Assembly: GCF_001425325.1 (NCBI RefSeq)
Contig: NZ_LMEH01000002.1
Coordinates: forward strand, 929,249-993,248
Reading direction: 5' to 3'
Source: Leifsonia sp. Root1293
GTDB lineage: Bacteria; Actinomycetota; Actinomycetes; Actinomycetales; Microbacteriaceae
Length of the DNA stretch: 64,000 nt
Positions 63,999 to 64,000 of this stretch are shown piece after piece. The number at the start of each line of letters is the position of its first letter. The stretch's first letter is position 1. A program made the translations under genes and the position numbers. The notes beneath the pieces were generated by a model, which saw nothing but the letters and a program-made list of their open reading frames with translations, was not told where the DNA came from and did no database searches.

Positions 63999-64000
63999 CT
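63995..64000 (+). CDS. Start of the next operon gene (cut by window edge)
   Basis: ATG ACT overlaps the TGA of the sugar transferase by four bases, the same arrangement used between the preceding genes. Only two codons are visible. From the pathway order an acetyltransferase (PglD-like) or a glycosyltransferase would fit; this is a guess from context. Confidence 0.4.

Overview
The window is high-GC DNA packed with genes (frequent ATGA/GTGA/TGATG overlaps, many GTG starts, strong G/C at third positions, very frequent GGATGCC and GCATCCG words). It looks like the chromosome of an actinobacterium, most probably Microbacteriaceae. Supporting signs are lysC with an internal start for a beta subunit, dnaX-recR-lysC-asd in a row, a small SRP RNA, malate:quinone oxidoreductase, and a GGTCGAGTAGC/GCGTATCGAGACC intergenic repeat of a type I associate with that family. 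No plasmid, prophage or CRISPR functions are seen.

Left part (1-15.8 kb) is mostly pentose-polymer use. The tail of a sugar ABC operon (binding protein, two permeases, YicI-type alpha-xylosidase) suggests import and cutting of xyloglucan-type oligosaccharides. After a Bcr/CflA-like exporter and a PAP2 phosphatase comes an arabinan cassette: a LacI regulator with matching AACGTT operators, binding lipoprotein, two permeases, cytosolic GH51 arabinofuranosidase, secreted GH43 endo-arabinanase, then an alditol oxidase. Neither ABC operon carries its own ATPase, so a shared MsiK-type ATPase is implied.

16-26 kb: an operon of saccharopine-dehydrogenase-like enzyme, GNAT acyltransferase and N-acylamino acid racemase/OSB-synthase-like enzyme; an APH(6)-like kinase; a quinone reductase with a HemK-like methyltransferase; a small membrane protein; an NAD(P)-binding protein; a HerA/DUF853 ATPase; then tRNA-Ser(GGA) beside a duplicated piece of its own 3' end and terminator, and the SRP RNA. 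26-38 kb is core housekeeping: pta-ackA, an ArsR/MFS pair, dnaX-recR, lysC and asd.

38-49 kb: a sensor kinase with a membrane partner and a convergent OmpR-type regulator, a Gly-X-Y-repeat surface protein, an SGNH lipoprotein, a MerR regulator facing a small membrane protein across paired operators, alkaline phosphatase with a PHO-box-like upstream repeat, a VOC protein and mqo. 49-57 kb: an ABC-F protein with a putative leader and an in-frame palindromic insertion, a radical SAM protein interrupted by a LAGLIDADG intein at its Fe-S motif, and a kinase/pseudokinase/LuxR-regulator operon running into tdk. The right end (57.4 kb onward) is a surface-polysaccharide operon: Wzz/BY-kinase, LMW tyrosine phosphatase, an Asp-box membrane protein, then a PglF/PglE/PglC-like series that continues past the window edge.

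The items most worth following up are the intein exactly at the third radical-SAM cysteine, the palindromic insertion and two-codon upstream ORF of the ABC-F gene, the racemase/acyltransferase/dehydrogenase operon, the pseudokinase signalling operon, and the tRNA-Ser scar. All functions are read from motifs and family knowledge; no database search was possible.
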